NCBI GenBank assembly: GCA_009746045.1
Contig: RPFO01000027.1
Span: 404,001 to 468,000, forward strand
Source of the DNA: Mesostigma viride
Taxonomy: Eukaryota; Streptophyta; Mesostigmatophyceae; Mesostigmatales; Mesostigmataceae
Length of the DNA stretch: 64,000 nt
Direction: 5' to 3'
In this document: positions 47,560 through 60,380 of the stretch, in pieces
Position numbering within the stretch: position 1 is the first letter of the stretch
Layout: the number at the start of each line of letters is the position of its first letter
Notes under the pieces: generated by a model
Database searches by the model: none
The model's input: the letters and a program-made list of their open reading frames with translations, nothing else
Told to the model about the DNA's origin: nothing
Position numbers and translations under genes: made by a program

Positions 47560-48603
47560 GCATAATGCATCTGATGCACTTACCAAGGTGGGCACCCAGC
47601 TGGCAGCTGATCAGTACCAGCTGCTCTACCACATGATGAACCCGTATGGCAAGCAGGCCACACTGCCCCATCGGGGGGATACCTAGCAGGCCCCTGCAGT
47701 TCAGGGGTACCTAGGCAGCCCAGCACCCTCAGGCAGGACTGAGGGGTGGTTTTGATTGTACGTGTTGCCCTGAGGTACAAGTGCTGAGCCCTGTTTTGCC
47801 CTCTTGACAATAAAATCTCTTTGATTTTTTTAACCCATGGAATTTCGTTCTGCTCACTCTTGGGAGTGAGTAGTGGTCATGTATGTCATGTTTCCCTTTC
47901 CACTAGTGGTTGTGATGCCCTGGTGGAAGTGCTCTGAGTTCAGTGCTCAGGTGCACCCACATTCAAGTGGAGTGCAGGATCTCCCTTGAATGGCTCCCAG
48001 TGGTACACACCATTGTGGGTACCCTAGGCAGCCTAGCCACCCTGTTCAGTGCAGTGTGGACATGGTTGTTGCCACCTTGTTCAGTGCAATGTGGACAGGT
48101 ACAGGTTGCAGTAAACCTGTCACCTGTAACCCCAGACAATGGCCCCCCTGTTCAGTGCAGTGTGGGCAGGTCTTGTCACATTGTTCAGTGCAATGTGGAC
48201 AGTTCAGGTTGCAGCTGTCACCTCCCAGGTTGCAGTACACCTGGGCACCGTCCCCCAGCCAGGCTGGGTTACACTCTCTTGTGAGGCGATGATGATGGGA
48301 CAGACATGGGACCTTTTAAAAGACACTCCCATGTGAATTTTAAAAAGGCAATGGGTTTTGACGTTGTGCATCCCCTGGACCAGCAGCCGTGCTCCCCCAT
48401 TATGGGCTCGCGAGGAGGAGGAACTCCCCGGGTCAGCTGAGTTAAACTGGTCACCACTCAGTGAAGTATTGTATCGCTTCTGGGGCCCTTCTTTTTTAGT
48501 CCAGATGATGCAGTATGGGTGCCAGTTGCTTGGCTAGTCAGTCAGCTTGGAGTCAGTCTCCCAGCTGGGCAGTTCAGGCTTGAAGTCGCTAGCCTTCAAC
48601 CTG
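47560..48603 (+). other. 3' untranslated region of the copia-like element
   Basis: Contains GACAATAAAATCTC (about 47807, possible poly(A) signal) and a cluster of at least four GTTCAGTGCARTGTGGACA-like repeats at 48040-48205. No protein domain is recognised. Confidence 0.55.
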
Positions 48604-48621
48604 AAAAGAAAACATAATGGG
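48604..48621 (+). promoter_or_regulatory. Polypurine tract of the copia-like element
   Basis: AAAAGAAAACATAATGGG directly precedes the 3' LTR. Confidence 0.5.
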
Positions 48622-49049
48622 AGTTAGCCGAGATGTCTAGGCTGACACACGGATTCCGGCCTGCGCGCCGTGTACTGCCCACCGCGGCTGAGCGGGACCT
48701 CTCAGTACCCGTACGGTACTGAGGGGTCGTGTGGACTGACGTCCAGTGTCGTGCCAGACTGTGCCTAGTGTCTAGCGACCCGTCAGTCCCGGGTTATCCG
48801 GTACCGACGGGCCGAGTGCAGGCGACGTGCAGGCCGCATGACATTGCAGTGTACAGTTGTCCACTTCTAGTCGCTTCTAGGCTTCGGTGCGTAGGGTGCA
48901 TTTAGGCGTTGCGTGTTGGGGATTGCACACACCGAGAGTAGCTCCGTTGCCTGAGTCTCCCATTCTGAGCCTCCTCTCTATCGTATTATTATCATAATAC
49001 AATATCGTTCTCAGCTCACGTTGTCAGAGTGCTCACACCTCTTACAACT
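48622..49049 (+). repeat. 3' LTR of the copia-like element
   Basis: Matches 37978-38407 with a 3-bp insertion (GACGTGCAGGCCG) and a 5-bp deletion near CTCTCTATCG. Confidence 0.85.
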
Positions 49050-49909
49050 CAAGCCGAGTTTTGCCGGCGCCTGCATGAGAAATGCAGCGCCTACAGCGGT
49101 ACACTCGGTGACTGACGTCGGCATGCTGAAGTTGGCGCTGGACGACGGAGACGGATCAGTCGGTACCACTGCCGCTTGCATTGCATGACCGAATTGGTGA
49201 CGGCACCGGAGCTTGAGCTTGAGCTTGAGCTCGGGAGCTGGCAATCAACTTGACGTGCAGGACTTCAATATACGACGCTGATTATGCCAGGCCATGCAGG
49301 TGTTGCACCCCGAAACATGCCGATTGATATTACCCGAGTTACGTGCTTTTGCCACACGTCGCATTTGATGTTGACAGTCGTGAGATTCGATGTTTGTAGT
49401 CGGGAGGCGTAACGTTCGTAACGGGTGCGCGCCAGTCATGATAGCAGTTGGCCGCCGAATTTAAACTTGATGAGTGACACTGCATTGCCGGCTGCCAGTG
49501 GCACGGGCATTATTACTGTAGCCTGAAAGACTACAATTGGTTGAAATGTCATGGACGCGGATGCCCGTCTGAGAGTTATGGCGCGCAGGTCGAAATGTTG
49601 CGCTGGCCAATAGGACATGTGGAGCCGCCGAATAGCAGACAGAATGGGCTGGTGTCGACTTACGATATATGCGAGAGAGAAACGGATAGCGTGTAGTCCC
49701 TCTCAGTTCCCTTCAAGTTATAGGGCCTTCTCATACCAAGGAACTATTCCGGATGCCAGGTGCCTGCCTCATGGCATGCTGTGTTTTATAGCTAGATGAT
49801 CAGGCTATCAGGCCTACATAGCTGAGAACAAGCTGCATATGTATCAGTTGGAAAACTCCTTGCAACAAGATAGATATTTCGCACTGTCCGTTTGAGGACG
49901 TAACAGTTG
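49050..49909. other. No gene recognised
   Basis: Contains a short (GAGCTT)4 run at about 49210. No exon is supported. Confidence 0.4.
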
Positions 49910-50036
49910 CAGTTGTACAAGCTACTGCTTATACTTTTTATGCGTCAACACAAGGTTAACGCATATCCTGCGCAGGATATGCCTTAACCTTGTGTTGACG
50001 CATAAAAAGTATAAGCAGTAGCTCAATGTACAACTG
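49910..50036. mobile_element. 127-bp palindromic foldback MITE (family C)
   Basis: CAGTTGTACAAGCTACTGC pairs with the right end (GCAGTAGCTCAATGTACAACTG, with a small loop). The long arms TTATACTTTTTATGCGTC and AACACAAGG pair through to a GCATATCCTGCGCAGGATATGC centre. No other copy is seen in the window. Confidence 0.8.
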
Positions 50037-51088
50037 TTGCAGAAGTAACAGCCTGCAGCTGCCATGTATATGTATACAGGCTCAGCAATTTTAATGATTG
50101 GTACTTAAAAAGCTGGAGTGGTATCATGTACATAATGCAATAGAATATAGAGCGTGCACAACGAAACCTTCTCACTACGTACAAAACAATTAAACGACTG
50201 TGCTTACCCGTTCAGATCTAGGCTTATTACACGGCCTGTGACGCTGCACCCGACGCCTATGAAGCTGCACGGGCTCCCACTTGTGGTCCAGCTGTCCAAT
50301 CTTGTTCCTGTATTGTTAAACGCGCTCTTCTGAGCTATCAAAGCTCCTCTGTCACTCTCTGGAAAGGGCATAGCGAACGCAAGAATTGCAGGACATTTCT
50401 TTGAAACAATTAATTATTCAAACAGGACTCAAAAGGGTAGCACACGCCAGCCCATGCATCTGATGTGCCCTAGCGTATGTACCCTTTCAACCTGGGTCAA
50501 TTCTTCTGCCCAGTGGACGGGGGGGTTCGGATGGTCCGGACGAGGCCAACGGGAAACTGCGCCTCCCCCGGCCAGATGCCGGGACAAAACAAAAACTCCA
50601 AATATTGGACTTTCTTACAGGTTTGATGTTTATCTCATACATCATGTTAGAAGTATACAAAACTTGGCTATAATTTTGAATCAGCAGTAGCCATGCAAGT
50701 AACTGTCAACAAACACGCAAAAAAATAAGATGCTCAGTGGACGGCCAGGTAGCTCTCTGCCCAGTACCGAGAGCCTCAACATGAATAAACATGCTGATTG
50801 CTGGCTAACACTATAAACACGTTGGCCAACATGCTCATTGCTGTCCACTTATGGACCACTGACTCCATGGTTGACAGCATGGTAATGATGAAAAGCCGAA
50901 AAACACATGCCAGCAGCGCCCTTGCTAGACTACGGCATCCCCTTCATGTTTCCACAAGCAAGCATACATATTGACCGGCTGTAACTCCCTGGAGGCCAGT
51001 GGTCCTGCCCAACCACATCTAAATCGCTGGAAGGGCGCAACCACCAAGGACCGGCGAGGCTGTGCGTAAAGTAAGCTGGTTTGTTAAC
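50037..51088. other. No gene recognised
   Basis: Unique sequence without supported exons. Confidence 0.4.
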
Positions 51089-51595
51089 GTGAGGCGCGCA
51101 ACCAAGCAGGGTGTCACACACAAGGATGCAAGAATGTGGTGCGCAACCATGACGAGGGTGACACGCACAAGAAAGGAAGGTCGAGTGGCGCGCAAGCCAA
51201 GGAGGGTGACACGCACAAAGAAGCAAGGAGGTGATGCGCAACCAAGGGGCAAGGAGGGTGACAAGCACAAGGAAGCAAGGAGGAGGTGCGCACTCAAGGA
51301 GGCCGGTGGCGCGCACAAGGAAGCAAGGAGGTGGCGCGCAACCAAGGAGGGTGACACGCACAGGGAAGCAAGGAGGTGGTGTGCTACGTCAGGGAGGGTG
51401 ACACGCACAAGAAAGCAAGGAGGTGGCGCGCAAGCAAGGAGGGTGTTGCGCACAAGGAAGCACGGAGGTGGTGCGCAACCATCTTGGTGGTGGCGCAAGG
51501 AAGCAAGGAGGAGGCATCCAAGGAGGGTGACACGCGCAAGAAAGCAAGGAGGAGGCACGCAACCAAAGAGGGTGACACGCACCAGGTAGCAAGGG
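51089..51595 (+). repeat. 45-bp minisatellite, diverged array of about eleven copies
   Basis: Same unit as 7790-8060 but with more indels (for example the GCAAGCCAAGGAGG and GGGCAAGGAGGG variants). It passes directly into the 7-bp array. Confidence 0.8.
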
Positions 51596-51861
51596 TTGAG
51601 GGTCCAGGGTCGAGGGTGGAGGGTGGAGGGTAGAGGGTGGAGGGTGGAGGGTCGAGGGTCGAGGGTGGAGGGTGGAGGGTGGAGGGTCGAGGGTCGAGGG
51701 TGGAGGGTGGAGGGTGGAGGGTCGAGGGTCGAGGGTGGAGGGTCGAGGGTCGAGGGTCGAGGGTCGAGGGTCGAGGGTCGAGGGTCGAGGGTCGAGGGTC
51801 GAGGGTTGAGGGTCGAGGGTCGAGGGTCGAGGGTCGAGGGTCGAGGGTCGAGGGTCGAGGG
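51596..51861 (+). repeat. 7-bp (GGGTCGA/GGGTGGA)n array
   Basis: About 37 units. The left half mixes GGGTGGA and GGGTCGA; the right half is almost pure GGGTCGA. Period 7 resembles plant telomere length but the sequence is not TTTAGGG. Confidence 0.9.
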
Positions 51862-52080
51862 GCGAAAAGGAAGGGGCAATGGACAACCGACAAAGGGGAA
51901 GGGGGAAAGGGGAAGAGACAGGCGACAAGGGACAAGGGCCGGCCACGCGACAAGGGCTAATTTGGACAAGGGACCAAGGACAAGGGAAAAGGGACCATGG
52001 GGCAAGCAGGGGATGAGGGACAAGGTACAAGGGGCAATTAGGAGCAAGGAGCAAGGAGCAAGGAGCAAGGGACGAGCGAA
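51862..52080 (+). repeat. Degenerate 7-bp GGACAAG/GAGCAAG array
   Basis: GACAAGG, GGACAAG and finally GAGCAAG (four in a row) keep the 7-bp period of the preceding array with a different sequence. Confidence 0.7.
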
Positions 52081-53307
52081 AAGTGTGCATGGGCCGAGCA
52101 ACCCGTTGGTGTGATTTATCAATTACATACCCTGATCAATCTGCAGGAGCTGTCGCTGCGGCTGCTTGAGTTGTAGCACCTTCGGGCAAAAGAGGACAGA
52201 TCAGAAGTCGAAAGCGCCCAGCCAGTCGGGGGTGCATGTGCATACAGGGCATGCAAAAAGATGCCACGGTCCATAACATGCATGGATGAATGGCTGCAAT
52301 TACCATGATTGGGACAACTTTCCACCACGTGCTTTTGCCATGCCTAGGCCACCAAAGCAGCCACATCTGAAGATCAACTGCATGGTAGTACTAGAATTAC
52401 ATATGAACCATGGCTCAACATCAAGGAATTTGTTTCGTGGAACATTCTACTCAACAGTATTTGATGTGTTAACTTCGTGAAGGGATCGAGTCCCTAGAAA
52501 AGTTTGCTTAACAACATGTGGGCGGTGGCCTGCAGTGCCAGGGAGCTTCCCCCAAACCATGATCTACATGCATTCCACCACCACTGTCATCCCTGGTTAT
52601 CATTACCAGTTTACCACCAGCACTGGCATCGCTACACAAGCCAAACAGCACCGACATGTCTTATGGCCATGACCACTCATATGATTTCATATCACCACAG
52701 CCTAAAGACTATTCGCAAAATTATGTGCCATCTCCATCACCATCATCATGCTCAACGGCACCTGCAAGTTTTACTAGGTCAGAGTCACCACTCGTAAGTC
52801 CATGACCAGTGTACCACCAGCATGACGTAAGTATAGACTACCACATGCGACCATGCAGTGAATAACCATGCCGCATGACAACTGTCGTCTCTAATACCAG
52901 CAGCAAGCGCTATTGCCACGTAGTCCCTAGGACTTGCAAGAATACTAGCGGTGGGATCTAGACCTCTTACTCTGGCAGGGTACAGGATGGGCTTCTCAAG
53001 ATCATGCTAATCAATGGATGGAGACCTAGCGTTATTAGGAAGCATGGAAAGATGAGGTATCCGTCAGAAGGCTTAGTCCATGATGACCCGTAGAAAGACG
53101 CTTCTAGGACCTTCCATGGCCAATCAGGGCCTAAATCATATGTCTCTAGCTTACCTGATCATTGTAGCTAGGGCAGAATTACCTGAGCACTCCCATGGGG
53201 CGATCACCTATGTATGTAGGATCGATAACTGAGTTAGATGCTTCTATAAGGTTCTAAGCACCGCGTGGCACACTATTCCGCGCTCGCACTCTGTCTATAC
53301 ATTAACC
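52081..53307. other. No gene recognised
   Basis: Contains a CACCATCATCATG run near 52735 but no supported exon. Confidence 0.4.
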
Positions 53308-53372
53308 GCGAAAAGGGCTCAAAGGTGACACCCTAGCGGGCCATAGGTAGCGATAGTAACGGACACATGCCG
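53308..53372 (+). mobile_element. Possible fourth member of the C-rich-tract family, left end
   Basis: GCGAAAAGGGCTCAAAGGTG and CATAGGTAGCGATAGTAACGG resemble the left end at 12475. A C-rich tract follows at 53629, in the position expected for the family. Confidence 0.35.
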
Positions 53373-53626
53373 CAGTGCCCAGTCGGCCGGTACAGTCAGA
53401 TAAATATTCCCACGAGTAGGGACCAAGATAGTTTTATTAGTTGGTACATACTGTATAAAGCCATGGTCGCGCTGGCTTCATGCTCAAGGCCCCCCCAACA
53501 ATGCTCAAACTTAAGGGCACCCATGCAACGAAGGGGGCCCTGGAAAACACTTTGGATAAACTTTCCATATGCGTAGTGATATCACACCATGTCTAGAAGT
53601 AGATAATCAACTAAGTGCACGTGCAA

Positions 53627-53628
<2 letters not shown>

Positions 53629-53659
<31 letters not shown>

Positions 53660-53772
53660 TCCCCCCCCCTCCCCCTCCCCCTCCCCTCCCCCTCCCCTCT
53701 CCCTCCCCCTCTCCCTCTCCTTCTCGATCTCCCTCCCCCTCCCCCTTCCTCTCCCTCTCCCTCTCCCTCTCA
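53629..53772. repeat. (CCCTCA)n/(CCCCTC)n/(CCCTCT)n tract
   Basis: Pyrimidine-only apart from a short CTCGATC interruption; 144 bp. Confidence 0.9.
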
Positions 53773-56330
53773 TCATATTGCAAGTGAATCCTCTAGTAAG
53801 CTAGTCTGACCGGCATATACGTATGTTGTACATACGATGATAGTGCAAGGAATGTCAAATTCCAAGCAACGAACCATCCGGGACTAAGCAACTAGGTCCT
53901 AAGTAAGTAGTAGGCATACTCCAGTTCAGCAGGTTTACAAAAGCTGGTGCATCGAAGCACTTCACCTTCGAGTTTATGGCAGGCTGCAAACGAAAGCGTA
54001 TTATGGCGGCACTATAATTATGTAATTGACTGATTGAATTGAAGACTATTAAAACGTGTCACAGCAAAAACGGGGAGTAAACACTGAGAGTAAACACAGT
54101 GGATTCCAAATGCACCATGAGAAGGATGGGGAGGCAACCTGGGTTTATTTCTTGTTGCTGAACAGCATTCCACAACAGGCGCTCTCTCTCAGTTGGGACT
54201 TGATCTGTTGGGGAGGAACCAGCTGTAGGTTAAGGAAGACCCCAGCTTAGACATATATGACTATAATGTAGTGCACTGATGATGGGTGCAATGCATAGGG
54301 GGATCGATCAATTTAATGGCTTTAAAAGGTTTCCCTGCTGGCGGCATCACGCTATTCAAACCAATCCAATGATGTAACAAATGATTCCACATTTACATTA
54401 ATTAAGACCCATTTTAGATTTACCTCATTATCAGCCCCGGCCTTTCCTGCGACAATGCTGTTGACATGAGATGACATACTGTCTTCCTTGATCAGCTGAC
54501 CGATGTGACTTCTCCGTGGATAGGCAGCAGGAAGATTATGGGCTCCGGCTTCAGGTTCTCCTGTGGGATAATCCAATGTATTATAGTGGGAGTTGGCCAG
54601 GAAAGCACTCGGATCAGTAAAGTTACAACAGTCTGAGCTTTATGGCTTTCATCTACAGTATAGGGAAATTGATCAAACAGGCAACATTACATATGTGCAA
54701 GAGGCAATAGTAATGTGTTTTTAATTACTTTCCTACAGTATGCGCACGCTGGTCGCGTACCGGGTTCAATTAATTCCTTGCGGAATATTTGCGGTGGAGG
54801 CCGGGTATAGGCCTGGACATTAAAATATTTCCTAGTATGTATGGCGGAGGCCTGCCAGGGTTGGCCAAGTTGGGAATCAGCGCAGTATGGAATGCGAATA
54901 TCCGAAAATTTCCACACGCGGCCTAGTTTTCATGCGAAATGCATTAATTTTGTCCCTTAGTTGCGCAAGTGTGCATGGCAAAAGTAATGCGTTTCGCATT
55001 ACTCAAGGGTCGACGGGACACCTGGGCCTTTTTTTCGCGCCAAAAAAGTTGGGATGGTACCGACGGTATACCTCCGGACCGTGAAATTGTGGTGCACAAC
55101 GCGCGTGCACCTCGTGCGGAGGTGGCCATGGTGACGTGCGTTCCATAGAAATTAATTGCCAAATCGGCCAAGCGACAGGCGGAAACATTATACCGTCCGG
55201 AGGTTGAAAACAATGTTATTATATAGAGCATGATGTTTCATAGCCAAACATGCATTATTTGAAAAATCGCTGCCTTTTATCTTGATACATATTTGCACGG
55301 GGGTCTAATCCGGAAATCTGGCCGCGATAAATAATTTAGAATGCGTGCCTGCGACGGTAGAGTTTAAGATTTGTGGGCTATATTGATTCAGGAAGAAGTG
55401 TTTAGTAATGGCAACAATGAAAATAACCTAAGCTTCCATCTGCGCGGCCATTTCCCGTCATTTCTGAAATGATATCGTTCGGGGCTTCTGTCCTGTGCGA
55501 TTCACGTACGTCGAAGCCATCCATGGATGACTGGCTTTTCTTGCGCGCCTGGGTAGGAATTAATGCCGGCTGGCCATGGTAAGTTCATTTGCCTCATGTC
55601 ACCGCCCAATCTGTTTGCGCTCTAAATGTTCATGGCATGAAACTTTTGCCGCCATTTCTGGGTTATTAATGCTAGTTTTTTTGCCACTTGTTGCAATTGC
55701 GCTACAATATCAGATTTTCCGCAGCTTTCAATGTCTTGCCTTACGCTGCGTATGCCATGCTTCTTAAAGCGTAACCAAGAATTGATCGGGCAATTATCTT
55801 GCTTTGCTACGCTTGCTTTATGGAGGTTTGGTAGACATTCTATATTGCGTACAGTCAAGGACCCTAGCTACCTGGGAGCGGCATCACCGTTGCAAGGAGC
55901 TGGCGAGCTCATAAACGACTTTCTTGGCTCTTCAACCTGCTGGAAAACAAGGTGAAGTTGTAGGGATCAAGGTGAGCATGTGGGTTACTTATCTCCTCCC
56001 CACCTGCTAATTTTGCTTCGATTAAACATGGCTTGGGCTTCCTAGATGACATGGATCAGGTGGTTATGACCATAAAGGATGCCCCTTTTATCCATTAGCA
56101 TCATGACTTGATGTTAGCTATGAGTGACTCCCGCAAGCGGTCATACCTGCTCATATAATGGTTAAAGAGTTGGTGGTTGTGTTCTTCAAGCATGTCTAGC
56201 ATTTGCTTTACGTGGTTCTGCCCAATTTGCAGGGGGCAAGCTTAGGAACGTGCTTATGGTGTCCCTCATGCCACATGGGTGCACGTACCAGGCATGCAGG
56301 ACGTGGCAGCTATGTATAACATGATGTAAT
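53773..56330. other. No gene recognised
   Basis: AT-leaning unique sequence. Short frames do not show domains or reliable splice sites. Confidence 0.35.
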
Positions 56331-57405
56331 ATGGGCAAACTAGGTCAGAATGACCTGTAATTTGGTGGCAACCTTGCTTTATGATATGTATTCAATTAAT
56401 TCATTACACTTGTTTTGGCCCATTTTTTGGTGGGCATGGGTGTCTTTGTTTGACGTGGTGTTTGTGCTCAAAACAAGTTCTTATGTGTGATTTTTTTTTT
56501 GGCACGTGACCATGTTTCAATCGTTCAATGTGAGTAAACATGGTCATGCAGAATGAGCTGATATTTTGGGGTTGTGAAATTCCCACCCTGGGCCATTTTT
56601 TATTATAACGTTTGACTCAGTTGGATGTGTCCGTCTATGATTTGATTTATCTTTTTAGGCACCAAAAAATACATGTTTTTCCTAAAATATTTCCATGTGT
56701 CTAAAAATGCTTACTCCGCGGTCCTGAGTGGCCAGAATTTTTTGCAAGGGTGGGGATTATATGGAAATATGTTTTGGTCACATTTGTTATGCCGATTGCC
56801 CTAGGGAAAATAGGACATAAATAGCGTCTTTTTCTATTTTTAGCTCTGACATATGTAATGGGCACCTGGTAGGGGGTACTACCCCCACCAGGTGGTTGGG
56901 AAAAAATTTAAAATCATATAATTTATTGTCCGACCCAATCATCACTCAGGATTTTTATCACATGCTTAGGTATGCTTTCCAGAAAAGGGCACTTCAGGCG
57001 CACGTGCCCCATCCCGCGGCATCCCCAGTGTGTCCAGTTTTTCCAGTTAATAGGGCATGGGGAGCTCATTTTTTGTGATGATTTTGTAGGCATTGCTTAA
57101 TACACTAGTCACGGCATAACGGTCCCTAACTGTTGCTTTAGAGGTGCCAGTCGCTTCAATAAAGTCTGGGAATCTTGGCGAGCTAAAAATAGAAGGCGAT
57201 TTTGTCTCCTAAGACATCCACAACTGGAGCTGCGCTCGTCAGATTGACCTGAAACTTTTTTGCTGCATGTCCCCCCTGCCTGCAATACATAGTGGAGCAT
57301 GATACCATGTGTTTATCATTTTCTCATTTTATTTTTAGCTTAGAAAGTACCCAGTTTACGGGAAAATCCATCAATGACAGTATCTAAACATATCTGGTTG
57401 TCTCG
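56331..57405. repeat. Diverged copies of the repeat underlying the 1.5-kb duplication
   Basis: GGGTACTACCCCCACCA, TATATGGAAATATG, TTTTTATCACATGCTTAGGTATG and GTCAGATTGACCTGAAAC recur here and in 57406-60380, and partly at 11780-12390. The family is old, whereas the tandem pair is young. Confidence 0.5.
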
Positions 57406-58905
57406 TTGATATGGCTATCGTGCGCTCAAAAGTTAGTTAGGTAGAAATTTCCAAAAGTGGTGGAGCTACATGGAAATATGAGGTTTGGTCCCAATATGTT
57501 TGCCCCAGGGAACATGTGACTAAAATGGCGTCTTCTCTTTCTTTAGCACATAACGGGCATATGGTGGGGGGTACTACCCCCACCAAGGGGTTGGAAATTT
57601 TTTTAAAAATCATATTTATGGTCCCCAGACCCCAATAATCATTGGATTTTTATTATCCCATGCATAGGTTATGTACTATGGTTTCCAAAAAAGCGCACGT
57701 CCCCTCCTTTCAAAGACCTGACTGTACTTCATTTAAGGAAGATAATAAGTCTCCATGTGACTCGAAACAACAGCTTGGAGTGCAAATAAAAAACCATGGG
57801 AAAATGTCCCTGAAAAATACCCATGTACTGTACACCATGGCAGTTTTATGTGCCAAAACGCTTAATTGCGATTGAAACCCAGGAAATCGGTGGGCTCATA
57901 CCCAATAAGTATTCCACCATGCACCCCCCCCCCCCCTAGGTGTCCTTTTGTTGTGTCTCTAATTTCAGACTCCAAACTCAGATTTCTTTCCATATAGGTG
58001 TTTGCTACACACCTCTAGGTATGATGCCATGAAAGGGCTTTTTAAAGTTCCCTACATGTACATTACCGCGCGGCAGTCATGCCTCATGCCATGTACCGTC
58101 GAATATGTAGATATTTTAATTACCCGGAGGTAGTATGCCTTTGGGGGCTTTCCTTATATATATGTTGTAATATGTTGATCTCACCTCCGTACATAATATA
58201 TCATTCTCAATGAATGCGTATATGTATATTTGCGGATGATCAGCGCGCGCTACATAAGGACCAGTATATCCTATATATTGGGCGCTCGACGGATTCCTGT
58301 GGCGGGACTTAGGGATATGCATAAACAACTCCGACCCGGTATACCCAAACGTGCCTGCAATATTAACTAGGCACATCCCCCCCAAGCTGACGCGGACGCG
58401 TCAGCTTTTCCCCCACCGCCGATTCTCCGCACCCCGCACCCCCGCACCCCCCACCCACACAGATTAACGGACCCCCCACACCCCGGCAGCCCACCGCCGA
58501 TTCTTCGAACAGCTCTCAGTTCCGGGCACCCCACGACCCATTTTCGTCTCCAGTTCATTCGATTCGTCGTTACTCCTTTCCCCTCCCCAAACCCTTCTTC
58601 CCTTCATTTGCAGCAACTCGCTCCCTTCATTTGCGGCAATACGATTCAGTCCAGTCTCTCTTTGTGCACCTACGTGGCATTTTCGCTCAGTATTCCTTAC
58701 TTCTCAGAGGCCGCTCCCCCCCCCCCCGCGCCACTTCCCCTGCGTTTTGCCACCGGAACTACCCGCGCCCAAGCATTTTCGCTTAGTATTCCTTACTTCT
58801 CAGAGGCCGCTCCCCCCCCCCGCGCCACTTCCCCTGCGTTTTGCCACCAGAACTCCAAGCAGATAGTTGTTTTTTAATACTAATTTTAATACTAATTTTT
58901 AATAC
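57406..58905. repeat. 1.5-kb tandem duplication, unit 1
   Basis: 1500 bp, nearly identical to 58906-60380. The main difference is a C run of 13 against 12 (57924 and 59424). It ends in a CT/CCCC-rich part with two roughly 97-bp subunits (TTCCTTACTTCTCAGAGGCC) and GTTGTTTTTTAATAC. Short frames within it lack recognisable domains. Confidence 0.92.
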
Positions 58906-60380
58906 TTGATATGGCTATCGTGCGCTCAAAAGTTAGTTAGGTAGAAATTTCCAAAAGTGGTGGAGCTACATGGAAATATGAGGTTTGGTCCCAATATGTT
59001 TGCCCCAGGGAACATGTGACTAAAATGGCGTCTTCTCTTTCTTTAGCACATAACGGGCATATGGTGGGGGGTACTACCCCCACCAAGGGGTTGGAAATTT
59101 TTTTAAAAATCATATTTATGGTCCCCAGACCCCAATAATCATTGGATTTTTATTATCCCATGCATAGGTTATGTACTATGGTTTCCAAAAAAGCGCACGT
59201 CCCCTCCTTTCAAAGACCTGACTGTACTTCATTTAAGGAAGATAATAAGTCTCCATGTGACTCGAAACAACAGCTTGGAGTGCAAATAAAAAACCATGGG
59301 AAAATGTCCCTGAAAAATACCCATGTACTGTACACCATGGCAGTTTTATGTGCCAAAACGCTTAATTGCGATTGAAACCCAGGAAATCGGTGGGCTCATA
59401 CCCAATAAGTATTCCACCATGCACCCCCCCCCCCCTAGGTGTCCTTTTGTTGTGTCTCTAATTTCAGACTCCAAACTCAGATTTCTTTCCATATAGGTGT
59501 TTGCTACACACCTCTAGGTATGATGCCATGAAAGGGCTTTTTAAAGTTCCCTACATGTACATTACCGCGCGGCAGTCATGCCTCATGCCATGTACCGTCG
59601 AATATGTAGATATTTTAATTACCCGGAGGTAGTATGCCTTTGGGGGCTTTCCTTATATATATGTTGTAATATGTTGATCTCACCTCCGTACATAATATAT
59701 CATTCTCAATGAATGCGTATATGTATATTTGCGGATGATCAGCGCGCGCTACATAAGGACCAGTATATCCTATATATTGGGCGCTCGACGGATTCCTGTG
59801 GCGGGACTTAGGGATATGCATAAACAACTCCGACCCGGTATACCCAAACGTGCCTGCAATATTAACTAGGCACATCCCCCCCAAGCTGACGCGGACGCGT
59901 CAGCTTTTCCCCCACCGCCGATTCTCCGCACCCCGCACCCCCGCACCCCCCACCCACACAGATTAACGGACCCCCCACACCCCGGCAGCCCACCGCCGAT
60001 TCTTCGAACAGCTCTCAGTTCCGGGCACCCCACGACCCATTTTCGTCTCCAGTTCATTCGATTCGTCGTTACTCCTTTCCCCTCCCCAAACCCTTCTTCC
60101 CTTCATTTGCAGCAACTCGCTCCCTTCATTTGCGGCAATACGATTCAGTCCAGTCTCTCTTTGTGCACCTACGTGGCATTTTCGCTCAGTATTCCTTACT
60201 TCTCAGAGGCCGCTCCCCCCCCCCGCGCCACTTCCCCTGCGTTTTGCCACCGGAACTACCCGCGCCCAAGCATTTTCGCTAAGTATTCCTTACTTCTCAG
60301 AGGCCGCTCCCCCCCCCCGCGCCACTTCCCCTGCGTTTTGCCACCGGAACTCCAAGCAGATAGTTGTTTTTTAATACTAA
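58906..60380. repeat. 1.5-kb tandem duplication, unit 2
   Basis: Second copy, head-to-tail with the first. The AT-rich junction is TTTTTAATACTTGATATGG. Confidence 0.92.

Larger units (their letters stand above)
37978..49049 (+). mobile_element. Copia-like LTR retrotransposon with order Gag-IN-PR-RT-RH
   Basis: Two LTRs of about 430 bp, nearly identical, enclose 10.2 kb. The interior codes Gag with a 2.8-kb Gly-Lys repeat, an Asn-rich stretch, a Cys/His cluster, integrase, an aspartic-protease-like domain, RT and RNase H. LTR similarity indicates recent insertion. No 5-bp target duplication was found (GGCGG left, CAAGC right), so boundaries may be a few bases off or the site may have rearranged. 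It truncates the LINE on its left. Confidence 0.85.

Noticed and set aside
51596-51861. Interstitial telomere
   Set aside because: Unit GGGTCGA differs from the green-lineage TTTAGGG or TTTTAGGG repeats.
53569-53809. Short Pro/Ser-rich protein
   Set aside because: Lies wholly in a CCCTCT-type tract without supporting exons.
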